Positions 1-6,231 of a DNA stretch of 10,502 nt are shown piece after piece; the stretch's first letter is position 1; the number at the start of each line of letters is the position of its first letter. The position numbers and the translations under genes are program-made. This DNA comes from Spirochaetaceae bacterium (GTDB lineage: Bacteria > Spirochaetota > Spirochaetia > Treponematales > Breznakiellaceae): the NCBI GenBank assembly GCA_031267475.1, contig JAIRZA010000004.1:1-10502 (forward strand), given 5' to 3'. The notes below the pieces were generated by a model. It did not search any database. It worked only from the letters and a program-made list of their open reading frames with translations, and had not been told where the DNA came from.

Positions 1-422
1 TTCGCGCCGTCTGCGTCAAGCTCCGGCTGGGCGGCTGTGTTCGTGGTGTAGTTTGTCTTGTAATCGCTCAACTTGCGCAGTCCCGGAATAATTTCGACCG
101 TTCCGGCGTTTTTACCCGCCCCGTCGCGCGCCATCGCGTCGCGAATCATCACGTTATCGGGCGGCGCCTCGTCCTCGGCGTTTTCGGCGCGGTAATCAAG
201 CGTAAACGCCAGCTTTACGGCCTTGGCGTTTGCGTAAACAGAATCACTGTCGTCAGAGGTTTTTGTTGTAAGCGTGTTTTCATAGGCCGGCCTGCCGGAA
301 ATGACGGCGGCGCTTTTTTTGCAAGAGGACGCGCTTAAACAGAACGGGAGCAAGACGGCGTATATTATGCGGCGCAATGTGAAGTAAAACGGCGGCGCGG
401 ACGGCGGCGGGGTTGAGCTCAT
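1..422 (-). CDS. Putative lipoprotein, partial (C-terminus beyond the left edge)
   Basis: This reading frame is open from an ATG at 422 to the left edge, about 140 codons with no stop. The ATG overlaps the TGA of the aldolase gene (ATGA, 419-422), which suggests coupled translation. Residues 17-34 look like a lipoprotein signal: RR, then a hydrophobic IIYAVLLPFCL stretch, then SASSC with Cys34 as the likely lipidated residue. The relaxed lipobox suits spirochaetes. A TTG at 377 would give a more normal 19-residue signal (MRRIIYAVLLPF...) and is a credible alternative start; neither start has a clear Shine-Dalgarno. The mature part is hydrophilic and rich in Ala, Asp, Thr and Asn, with no domain I recognise. 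The protein is probably anchored at the cell envelope; its function is unknown. Codon usage and GC look like the core neighbours. Confidence 0.68.
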   Translation of the reverse strand, partial: MSSTPPPSAPPFYFTLRRIIYAVLLPFCLSASSCKKSAAVISGRPAYENTLTTKTSDDSDSVYANAKAVKLAFTLDYRAENAEDEAPPDNVMIRDAMARDGAGKNAGTVEIIPGLRKLSDYKTNYTTNTAAQPELDADGA

Positions 423-1057
423 TTTTGACCATACTGATTGTACGCGAAGTTGTGCATATAATCAACGGATTTTTTATCTAAAATATGGACATTGCCTATC
501 ATACGCGCCTGCGCGTAAATTTGCGCCGTCATCTCTAAAACTTTCGCCACGCGGAAAGCGGCGTTCATGTCCGCGCCTATGCTTACCGCGCCGTGGTTCG
601 CCAAAAGACAAGCGTAGGCGTTTTTACCAAGCGCTTCAACACAGGCTGCGGCAAGCTCCTTGGTTCCGGGCAGTTCATAGCGGGCGCAGCGCGTTTCCGC
701 GCCTAAAATTTGCGCCGCTTCGTCTATTACGGCGGGAATCGATTCACGCAGCGCTCCGAAAATTTGAGAATATACGGGATGAGTGTGTACGACGGCGTTT
801 ATTTCGGGGCGGGCATTGTATACGCCAAGATGGAGTTCGAATTCAACCGTAGGTTTCCGCCGGCCTTCCACGATACTTCCGTCCGTTTTTGCGACGATAA
901 TATCATCTTCACAAATAATATCGTAACTCATCGCGCTCGGCGTAAGATATACAAGCCCCGTGTTTTTGTCCCTCGCGCTGATATTTCCCCAAGTTTCTAC
1001 GGTGAGTCCCGAATTTAACATTCGTCTGCCGGAATCAACTATTAATTTTTTATACAT
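419..1057 (-). CDS. Class II aldolase, L-fuculose-phosphate aldolase family
   Basis: This 212-residue protein has the usual length and motifs of zinc-dependent class II aldolase/adducin enzymes. These cleave a phosphorylated ketose such as fuculose-1-phosphate or ribulose-1-phosphate into dihydroxyacetone phosphate (DHAP) and an aldehyde in the cytosol. Visible motifs are the phosphate-binding GNIS (25-28) and TPS (39-41), a Glu in PTVEFELH (Glu72, the position of the catalytic Glu73 of E. coli FucA), the zinc pair in HTHP (His91, His93) and a third histidine in ANHG (His155). All expected catalytic and metal positions are present, so the enzyme should be active. The substrate cannot be read from sequence; epimerases and methylthioribulose-phosphate dehydratases share the fold. 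The ATG at 1057 has a strong AAGGAG (1064-1069) in front of it. The stop overlaps the start of the next, lipoprotein gene. Confidence 0.88.
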   Translation of the reverse strand: MYKKLIVDSGRRMLNSGLTVETWGNISARDKNTGLVYLTPSAMSYDIICEDDIIVAKTDGSIVEGRRKPTVEFELHLGVYNARPEINAVVHTHPVYSQIFGALRESIPAVIDEAAQILGAETRCARYELPGTKELAAACVEALGKNAYACLLANHGAVSIGADMNAAFRVAKVLEMTAQIYAQARMIGNVHILDKKSVDYMHNFAYNQYGQK

Positions 1058-1063
1058 AAGAGT

Positions 1064-1069
1064 CTCCTT
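1064..1069 (-). promoter_or_regulatory. Ribosome binding site of the aldolase gene
   Basis: On the minus strand AAGGAG is followed by six bases and then the ATG at 1057. It is one of the clearest Shine-Dalgarno sites in the window. It suggests that the aldolase is translated independently of the kinase gene upstream, even though the two may share a transcript. Confidence 0.7.
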
Positions 1070-1090
1070 GTAAAGCGGGCTTGTTGAACT

Positions 1091-1117
1091 GCCGCGGCAA
1101 TTTTTAATTGCCGCGGC
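1091..1117. other. Perfect GC-rich hairpin directly after the kinase stop codon
   Basis: GCCGCGGCAA (1091-1100) and TTGCCGCGGC (1108-1117) are exact reverse complements. Two further T-A pairs narrow the loop to three T, giving a 12-bp stem. The hairpin lies in the 61-base gap between kinase and aldolase and ends one base from the kinase stop at 1119. Neither strand continues into a run of T, so it is not a standard intrinsic terminator. It could be a weak terminator, an RNA-stability or processing hairpin between two parts of an operon, or a small dispersed palindrome. Confidence 0.6.
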
Positions 1118-1118
1118 C

Positions 1119-2348
1119 CTAAATATAACCGGCGTAGCTGAGCAAAAGCCCGTCCCTATACGGCAGCGGCAGTTTGATAGTAAAACAAGCGCCTTCGCCT
1201 ACTTTTGAGTCCACCTCTATTTCGCCGGAATGTTCGCGGATAATTTTGAACACCAGTGTTAAACCAAGCCCCGATCCTTTTATTTTTGTGGTAAAATAAG
1301 GCTCGAATATCCTTGCCTTATCAGCTTCCTGTATACCGGGGCCGGTATCTCGAATACGTATCGTTACTTCCTGTTCGTCAGATTCTGTGCTTATTGTAAG
1401 AAAGCCTCCCGAACCGGACATGGCTTCGATTGAATTTTTAATAAGGTTTAACAGCGCCTGTTTGATATAGCGTTTATCTATTTCAATTATTGGAATGTCT
1501 TCTTTCATTTGTAATTTATATTTTATATCAGCGTTTTTTAATTCATAATGAACAAATTTAACAATATCTTTTATTAATTTATTTATATCCGACTTTGCCG
1601 GCAATATCTCCATTGGACGAATGGCGAATAAAAAATCTACAACAATTTTATTTAAGCGCTGTATTTCTTCGTTTACTGTTGTGATGTGTTTATTAAATTT
1701 TGTATACGAAACAGAAACATTATCAGTATTCGCCTCAGCCATGTTTAGCGCGGACGCGCCCGCCTCAATATTTTTTACGGCGTTATTTAATAGTTTTTGT
1801 ATGAGCTGAACATGAATCGATAAAGAACCGAGTGGATTTTTTATTTCATGCGCCACGCCGGCGGCTACTGTTGTAAGCCCGGCTAGGTTTTCCACCTGCC
1901 TAAGTTTAACTTCGTTCAGTCGTTTTTCTGTAATATCTTCAACAGTGATAAGCGAGCCGGTTACATGGCCCCTGTCTACAAGCGGCAGCACGCTTACACT
2001 AAGCAGCCGCCGCACTCCTTTTTCGTCAACCGGAAATTCTTTGTCGTCAATACGGTAGCCCATGTTCAAAGTTTCCTGCAAGAAATTGCTTATTTCCCTG
2101 TTGGAAACCAGCGCCCAAACAACATCTCCGCCCTCTATCCATGTGGGTATATGCAGCAGGCGTTCAGCGTGCGGGTTTGTTAGAATCAGTGTGTGGCGGG
2201 TATCGCATACAAGCAAGCCTTTCACCAGCGAGGCCAGCACTTCCCTAAATGTTTCCAGTTCGTTTGCGGCGGAATTGAGTATCTCTCTCAATTGCTCGTA
2301 TGTAAGTTTGTCAAATTTTTTTAACGCGTTGCGAATAAGATTTACCAT
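1119..2348 (-). CDS. PAS-domain sensor histidine kinase, AtoS/NtrB type, soluble
   Basis: This is a 409-residue kinase with no membrane segment, so probably cytosolic. A PAS-like sensor domain covers about 35-145, ending in the typical TVEDITEKR. The HisKA helix carries AHEIKNPLGSLS with His167 as phosphoacceptor. The ATPase domain shows the N box (NLIKNSIEAM, Asn305), G1 box DTGPGI (334-339), F box FEPYFTTK (348-355) and G2 box GSGLGL (358-363). All catalytic boxes are intact. The link between the two HisKA helices (about 188-225) is long, polar and AT-rich in DNA. The ATG overlaps the end of the delta' gene by 7 bases, so translation is probably coupled. The VVDFLFAIRPM segment reminds me of treponemal AtoS proteins. 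No response regulator lies within the window; the next genes are metabolic. The signal sensed is unknown. Confidence 0.92.
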   Translation of the reverse strand: MVNLIRNALKKFDKLTYEQLREILNSAANELETFREVLASLVKGLLVCDTRHTLILTNPHAERLLHIPTWIEGGDVVWALVSNREISNFLQETLNMGYRIDDKEFPVDEKGVRRLLSVSVLPLVDRGHVTGSLITVEDITEKRLNEVKLRQVENLAGLTTVAAGVAHEIKNPLGSLSIHVQLIQKLLNNAVKNIEAGASALNMAEANTDNVSVSYTKFNKHITTVNEEIQRLNKIVVDFLFAIRPMEILPAKSDINKLIKDIVKFVHYELKNADIKYKLQMKEDIPIIEIDKRYIKQALLNLIKNSIEAMSGSGGFLTISTESDEQEVTIRIRDTGPGIQEADKARIFEPYFTTKIKGSGLGLTLVFKIIREHSGEIEVDSKVGEGACFTIKLPLPYRDGLLLSYAGYI

Positions 2349-3691
2349 AATGCTGCCATATCATGAATTAAAAGAACGCAGAAATTTTCAAGCGCCAGCG
2401 GCGGACTCTGATTGAAAACATCAACCGCGGTACGCGCGTTGCCGGCGTATTTCAACAGGATGCGCCTGTATGCAACGCATACCGGGTCCGTTTGAATCGC
2501 AGCCAGCGCTTCGGACAATGTCGCGCATAACATTCCTAAAAACATTGTGAATACGCCGCGGCTGTCAAAACCGCTCGCCGCGTCCGAAACGGCGGCGCAT
2601 AAATCTTTTATGCTGGAGCAGGCTTTTCCCAGACCCGCAGCCTCCGAGACGGGAGCGCAGTATCTGCCTAGCGCCATTACAGCCGCCGGAAGCTCCGTGT
2701 CCGCCGCGCCTTTTTTTCGCAGCGTCATGGTAATCCCATAGGCTATAGACGCCCAAAACAAGGCGGCGACGGGATAAAGAACATTTTTTGGGACAGGCAA
2801 AAACGTATCAAGATAGGCGGTAACGCCGCTTTCCGTCTTGCTATGCGCCGGAATAGCGCTCACGCTGTCTTTGAAAACCCGCCGCACAACCTCGGCGTCC
2901 GCCGCTTCGCCGCGCCGCGCAAAGACATACGGGCGCAGACGCGAGATGATGGTCGGCAGCAGGGTTTCAGGTTTTGACGAACAAAGAATTATCGCGCATA
3001 CATTGGGCGGCTCTTCCAAAATCTTCAACAAAGAGTTACGCGCCGCGTCCTGCATACGGTCGGCGTTTTCTATGATCAGTAATTTACGTTTGCCGGAAGG
3101 CGCGATACGCAGCCAGTAAGCGGCGCTGCGTATGTGGGAAACCGGTATCGTGTCGGTTATTCCTTCCGCTTCAAGTTTTAACGTATGCTTGACAATCGAA
3201 TCGCATAACTTAGTTATTTTTTCCTGTCCGGCTTCCGCGGTTCGCTCCAAATTCAACTCTTCCATTGCTTCATTTACAGCTTCCAGTATGCTGTTTAACT
3301 TTGTAATTTTGGGGTCGTCCGTCCAAAGTATTGGCGAAAAGCGCAGCAGCAATTTACGGACGGCGCGTGTAAACAATATCTTGGAACTGGCCGCCGTAGT
3401 ATCGCGCAGAAAGGCGGCGCGGGCGGCGGAGATTTCCGCGGAGAAAGGGCGCGGCCCCATTACAATCAAGTCGTCGTGCGACAGACTGCGATGATGGATA
3501 CAGTCGCGGCAGCGGCAGTTCCACGGAGCGTTCTCTGTTTCGCAGGAAAAAGCGCGTCCCATTTCAAGCGCCGCCGTACCCTTGCCGGAGGCGGACGGTC
3601 CTGAAAAAAGCATGGCCGGCGCGAGTACATTGTGAGCTATATCGGCCTGTAAACGGGTGGTAACCGGCTGCCCTACCATATTTTCAAACAA
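2342..3691 (-). CDS. holB: DNA polymerase III delta' subunit (clamp loader)
   Basis: The delta' subunit is part of the clamp loader that opens the sliding clamp and places it on primed DNA. The start is most likely the TTG at 3691, one base after the cvpA stop and eight bases after AAGGAG (3700-3705). The longer frame from 3787 would overlap cvpA by 95 bases and adds 32 residues unlike the family. From TTG the protein has 449 residues. It begins FENMVGQP and shows a P-loop-like GPSASGKGT (31-39), a zinc module of Cys50, Cys59, Cys61 and Cys64, a degenerate Walker B in LIIENADRM, and the family signature NSLLKILEEPP (219-229). Unusually, about 100 mostly helical residues (about 83-182) sit between the zinc module and the segment leading to Walker B. 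At 449 residues it is longer than most delta' proteins. The C-terminal third is weakly conserved. DnaX is the main alternative, but the degenerate Walker B and the chromosomal context favour HolB. Confidence 0.85.
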   Translation of the reverse strand: MFENMVGQPVTTRLQADIAHNVLAPAMLFSGPSASGKGTAALEMGRAFSCETENAPWNCRCRDCIHHRSLSHDDLIVMGPRPFSAEISAARAAFLRDTTAASSKILFTRAVRKLLLRFSPILWTDDPKITKLNSILEAVNEAMEELNLERTAEAGQEKITKLCDSIVKHTLKLEAEGITDTIPVSHIRSAAYWLRIAPSGKRKLLIIENADRMQDAARNSLLKILEEPPNVCAIILCSSKPETLLPTIISRLRPYVFARRGEAADAEVVRRVFKDSVSAIPAHSKTESGVTAYLDTFLPVPKNVLYPVAALFWASIAYGITMTLRKKGAADTELPAAVMALGRYCAPVSEAAGLGKACSSIKDLCAAVSDAASGFDSRGVFTMFLGMLCATLSEALAAIQTDPVCVAYRRILLKYAGNARTAVDVFNQSPPLALENFCVLLIHDMAALW

Positions 3692-3692
3692 G

Positions 3693-4217
3693 TTAATTTC
3701 TCCTTGTGTTCCCTGGAATAAGCAGCGGCGCGTCTTTCTGTTTTGAAAACACATCTTGCGCGAATTTGATGTTGCCGGATAAAACATTATTAAAAAGGCT
3801 GTCTCTTAGAACAGCGTTTTTATCAAAAAGCGGCTGAATGTTAATTATGAATATGACTAGCGCTACAACGAACAAGCCTTCCAAAACGCCGAATAAGGCT
3901 CCCAGAAAATGATCTAATCCGCCAAGTTTTATTTTATCAACAATATCTTTTAATATAAATGTAATAGTTTTTATAACGATAAACACGATTAAAAACAGCG
4001 CGATAAAAGCTAAAATTTCAGGTAATATTTTTACATCGTGTAAAATTTTTGTGCGTATGAACGCCGCGCCTTTAACATAAAAACTAACCGCGAAAATCAA
4101 ACCAAGTATGAGCCACGCCGCCCCAAAAACTTCTTCCACAAAACCACGCAGCGCGGCGCGTACCGCAATAATTAAAATCAGCGTCATAAAAACAATGTCA
4201 ACCGGCGCGTACAACAT
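3693..4217 (-). CDS. cvpA: CvpA family inner-membrane protein
   Basis: This 174-residue protein has four clear hydrophobic segments at about 8-24, 30-48, 64-88 and 104-126. That layout, with a short N-terminus, RGFVEEVFG after the first helix and a Gly-rich LDHFLGALFGVLEGL before the last, is typical of the CvpA (colicin V production) family. CvpA proteins sit in the inner membrane and are linked to envelope homeostasis and bile or colicin phenotypes; their biochemical role is not settled. The polar tail (about 127-174) is probably on one face of the membrane. The ATG at 4217 follows the murG stop by five bases, with GGAG (4229-4232) 11 bases upstream, a rather long spacing. The stop is one base from the holB TTG. 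Placement between murG and holB suggests expression with cell-wall growth. Confidence 0.86.
   Translation of the reverse strand: MLYAPVDIVFMTLILIIAVRAALRGFVEEVFGAAWLILGLIFAVSFYVKGAAFIRTKILHDVKILPEILAFIALFLIVFIVIKTITFILKDIVDKIKLGGLDHFLGALFGVLEGLFVVALVIFIINIQPLFDKNAVLRDSLFNNVLSGNIKFAQDVFSKQKDAPLLIPGNTRRN
3700..3705 (-). promoter_or_regulatory. Ribosome binding site that fixes the TTG start of holB
   Basis: AAGGAG on the minus strand lies eight bases before the TTG at 3691, inside the last codons of cvpA. No similar site precedes the ATG at 3787. An ATG at 3679 would be 20 bases from this site, which is too far. This is the main reason for choosing the TTG. Confidence 0.65.
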
Positions 4218-4222
4218 ATATA

Positions 4223-5332
4223 TTATTTCTCCAAAATCCGCTCAACGATATGCTCCGCGATAACCGGCGCGCCGCGTGTTGTTCCAATCTGAGCCGAAGC
4301 CGCCGCCATTGCGGTCAACTGTCCTTCATTGCCTGCTAAATCATTCAGTGTTTCGAGCAACTGCGCCGCGTCCGGACGTACAAGCATACGCGCCGCCCCT
4401 CGCTCTTCAAAGAATTTGGCGTTTTCTATTTGGTCGCCGCGTGTCGCGGAGCCGCTTAACGGGACAAGAACCATAGGGCGGCCTGTAGCGGCGCACTCCC
4501 AAACTGTCCCGGCGCCCGCTCTGCCCAGCACCAGAGCGGCGGCGGCGAGTATGTCCGGCATCTCGTCCTTGATGTAGGAAAGTCTTATGTAACGCGGCTG
4601 TATTGTTTTATCAGTATTTAACTCGCCCCCGCCGCCGGTTTGGTGAACAACAAAAAAATTTTTAGTCAATCCGGCAAGGCTGTTTTCCACCAAGTTGTTT
4701 ATTTCCGCCGCCCCCTGGCTTCCGCCCAAAACCAGTAATATCTTTTCACCGGGCGGAATCTGCAAGAACGAGCGCCCTTTTTCCGGATTCGCCGCGTAAA
4801 ATTCAGGCCGCACCGGATTGCCGCTCTGTATCACCTTATTCAAAAATTTCCGGCTAAGGTATGAGGCGGTCTGTTTATAAGCAATAAAAATTTTGTCCGC
4901 CAAATGCGCATTAATCTTTGTAGCGAGACCCGGGCTAAAATCAGATTCGTGAGTATACACGGGTATTCGCAACATGAACGCGGCGACTACCGGAGGCACA
5001 CTGACAAAACCTCCCTTTGAAAAAAGAAGCGATGGCCGGCGCCTTTTCAATATCAACAGCGAGGCAAAGAAACCGGCTATGATTCTAAAAATATCGGTAA
5101 AATTCCTAAGCGAAAAGTAGCGCCTAAGTTTTCCGCTGCTGATTTCCTCAAATTTTATTCCGGCGGCTTCGACTATAGAACGGTCAATTTTATTTTTAGA
5201 CCCCAGCCAAACAATGTCGCAGCCGCAAATATCCCTCAAAGCCGCCGCAACCGCAAGTCCGGGATATATATGCCCGCCCGTCCCGCCGCCGGTAAAAGCA
5301 ATCACACTTTTTAGGCGTATGTAACTATTCAT
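4223..5332 (-). CDS. murG: MurG, UDP-GlcNAc:lipid I N-acetylglucosaminyltransferase
   Basis: MurG makes lipid II, the last cytoplasmic step of peptidoglycan precursor synthesis, by adding GlcNAc to lipid I at the inner face of the membrane. The 369 residues match the family's length. The N-terminal glycine loop GGGTGGH (15-21) is followed by YPGLAVA. SKGGFVSVP (105-113) and THESD (127-131) are the usual lipid I-side motifs, with HES where E. coli has HEQ. The C-domain has GGSQGA (203-208), GRAGAGTVWE (270-279) and RGDQIENA (298-305), which form the UDP-GlcNAc pocket. Hydrophobic patches around 81-96 would touch the membrane. The ATG at 5332 lies 8 bases inside the upstream gene, so translation is probably coupled; the site before it is weak. 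A GTG nine codons later has no better ribosome site. No other mur or fts gene lies in the window, so this murG is outside a dcw cluster. Confidence 0.97.
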   Translation of the reverse strand: MNSYIRLKSVIAFTGGGTGGHIYPGLAVAAALRDICGCDIVWLGSKNKIDRSIVEAAGIKFEEISSGKLRRYFSLRNFTDIFRIIAGFFASLLILKRRRPSLLFSKGGFVSVPPVVAAFMLRIPVYTHESDFSPGLATKINAHLADKIFIAYKQTASYLSRKFLNKVIQSGNPVRPEFYAANPEKGRSFLQIPPGEKILLVLGGSQGAAEINNLVENSLAGLTKNFFVVHQTGGGGELNTDKTIQPRYIRLSYIKDEMPDILAAAALVLGRAGAGTVWECAATGRPMVLVPLSGSATRGDQIENAKFFEERGAARMLVRPDAAQLLETLNDLAGNEGQLTAMAAASAQIGTTRGAPVIAEHIVERILEK

Positions 5333-5975
5333 ACTTATCTTTCATTTCTTTAAGCCGGGAAATGCAAATATCGCACGCTACGGCCGTATCTTCAGCGCTA
5401 AAGGCGGCTGGAAAATTATCGTCAAAAAGGATTTGCGCTTTTGGAGGGAAGTCCTCATCGCCTTCCCATATTAGTATAGTCATGAATATATCATTTATGA
5501 GCTCAAAACGCCAAGCGCACTCCTTATCCGCGAGTTTTTCCGCCCTTAGGTTTTTATTTCTTTCAAAAATTCCAGAAAATCCCCGCGTGTCATTGCCAAA
5601 AGTACGTTCAACACGCTTAACACAGCGCCCGTCAAAATTGTTGAAATACAGATTGCCCCACGGAATATCGCTGTATGAAAGCTGCCTGCCTTTGGGCGGC
5701 TCCCAGCGGCCAAAGCAAAGGTAGCGCAGTATCAAAACACGAAGGCTTTCATCGTGGACGGGGCGGTCGTCCTCTCCACCGGCGCGGCGCAGCTCAAATT
5801 CCGGGAAAGCAGCGCGATAGTCCGTCCCCATCATCCTCAGCGAAAAACCACCCGCTTCAAACGGCAGGTTGCACCGGTTCCCTATCTCCAGCGGATCAAG
5901 ATCCCTGTACTGTTTTGAATAATGCGCGTCCGCTTGATCTCTCCAGTCTTTCCTATTAGCAGTTGACTCTGGCAT
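5325..5975 (-). CDS. DUF3786 family protein
   Basis: I assign this 216-residue protein to DUF3786 from the C-terminal pattern ILIWEGDEDFPPKAQILFD (about 167-185) followed by a Phe and AEDTAVACDICISRL (194-208). The middle pattern LILRYLCFGRWEPPKGRQLSYSDIPWG (81-107) also fits. The family's biochemical role is unknown to me; it is common in anaerobes. It is predicted soluble, with no signal peptide and few cysteines (35, 87, 118, 153, 201, 204), none forming a classic iron-sulfur motif. It is the first gene of the murG-cvpA-holB-kinase run and overlaps murG by 8 bases. There is no Shine-Dalgarno before the ATG, and a good -10-like box lies only 8 bases upstream, so the mRNA may be leaderless. 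The family call is recognition by eye and was not searched. Confidence 0.75.
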   Translation of the reverse strand: MPESTANRKDWRDQADAHYSKQYRDLDPLEIGNRCNLPFEAGGFSLRMMGTDYRAAFPEFELRRAGGEDDRPVHDESLRVLILRYLCFGRWEPPKGRQLSYSDIPWGNLYFNNFDGRCVKRVERTFGNDTRGFSGIFERNKNLRAEKLADKECAWRFELINDIFMTILIWEGDEDFPPKAQILFDDNFPAAFSAEDTAVACDICISRLKEMKDKYE

Positions 5976-5983
5976 GATTTTAT

Positions 5984-6011
5984 TCTATACTATCTTATTC
6001 ATATTCTTCAA
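5984..6011 (-). promoter_or_regulatory. Candidate promoter of the DUF3786-murG operon
   Basis: On the minus strand TTGAAG (6006-6011) and TATAGA (5984-5989) are separated by 16 bases, a reasonable sigma70-type promoter. The -10 box ends 8 bases before the ATG at 5975, so transcription would begin about at the start codon. The surroundings are AT-rich compared with the coding DNA. No ribosome site is present, which agrees with a leaderless or nearly leaderless message. It is by eye only. Confidence 0.45.
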
Positions 6012-6084
6012 TACCGGACTGTATTCGCACCATCAATTCTCATTTTAGATTAGCCGCCAACCACGCCAACGACACGGCGTTAAT

Positions 6085-6144
6085 ACCTTCTGTAGAAAAT
6101 CTACCGGTACGCTGCCGCGTAACGGACAGAAACCCGCTGGCGGG
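6085..6144. repeat. 60-bp direct repeat, copy 1
   Basis: This copy matches 6161-6220 at 57 of 60 positions (differences at 6089, 6095 and 6122). Inside it are the 8-base palindrome TACCGGTA (6102-6109) and a short hairpin CCCGC-TG-GCGGG (6133-6144). The period between copies is 76 bases, not a multiple of three, so the unit is not a coding repeat. It lies in the noncoding gap between the DUF58 gene and the DUF3786 operon. It resembles a dispersed intergenic element of REP or MITE type, but no further copy is in the window. Confidence 0.85.
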
Positions 6145-6160
6145 CGCGGAGCGAAACTCC

Positions 6161-6220
6161 ACCTCCTGTAAAAAATCTACCGGTACGCTGCCGCGTAGCG
6201 GACAGAAACCCGCTGGCGGG
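6161..6220. repeat. 60-bp direct repeat, copy 2
   Basis: This second copy starts 76 bases after the first, with a 16-base spacer (6145-6160). Its right end runs into an extra copy of GCTGGCGGG (6212-6220 and again 6221-6229), ending two bases before the stop codon of the DUF58 gene. On the minus strand the first thing after that stop is therefore this repeat, with the CCCGCCAGCGGG hairpin followed by TTTCT, which might act as a weak terminator. The spacer holds another small hairpin, GGAG-TTTCG-CTCC on the minus strand. Confidence 0.85.
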
Positions 6221-6231
6221 GCTGGCGGGTG

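Noticed and set aside
280..465. 61-residue minus-strand ORF at the left
   Set aside because: It is a shadow frame over the aldolase end and the lipoprotein signal peptide, which is in a better supported frame.
3692..3787. N-terminal extension of holB from the ATG at 3787
   Set aside because: The extension is the antisense-free but out-of-frame reading of the cvpA 3' end, is Arg/Cys-rich and unlike delta' proteins. The TTG at 3691 has the ribosome site.
6063..6080. Short inverted repeat ACGCC / GGCGT
   Set aside because: Five base pairs with an eight-base loop and no T tract; not distinguishable from chance.
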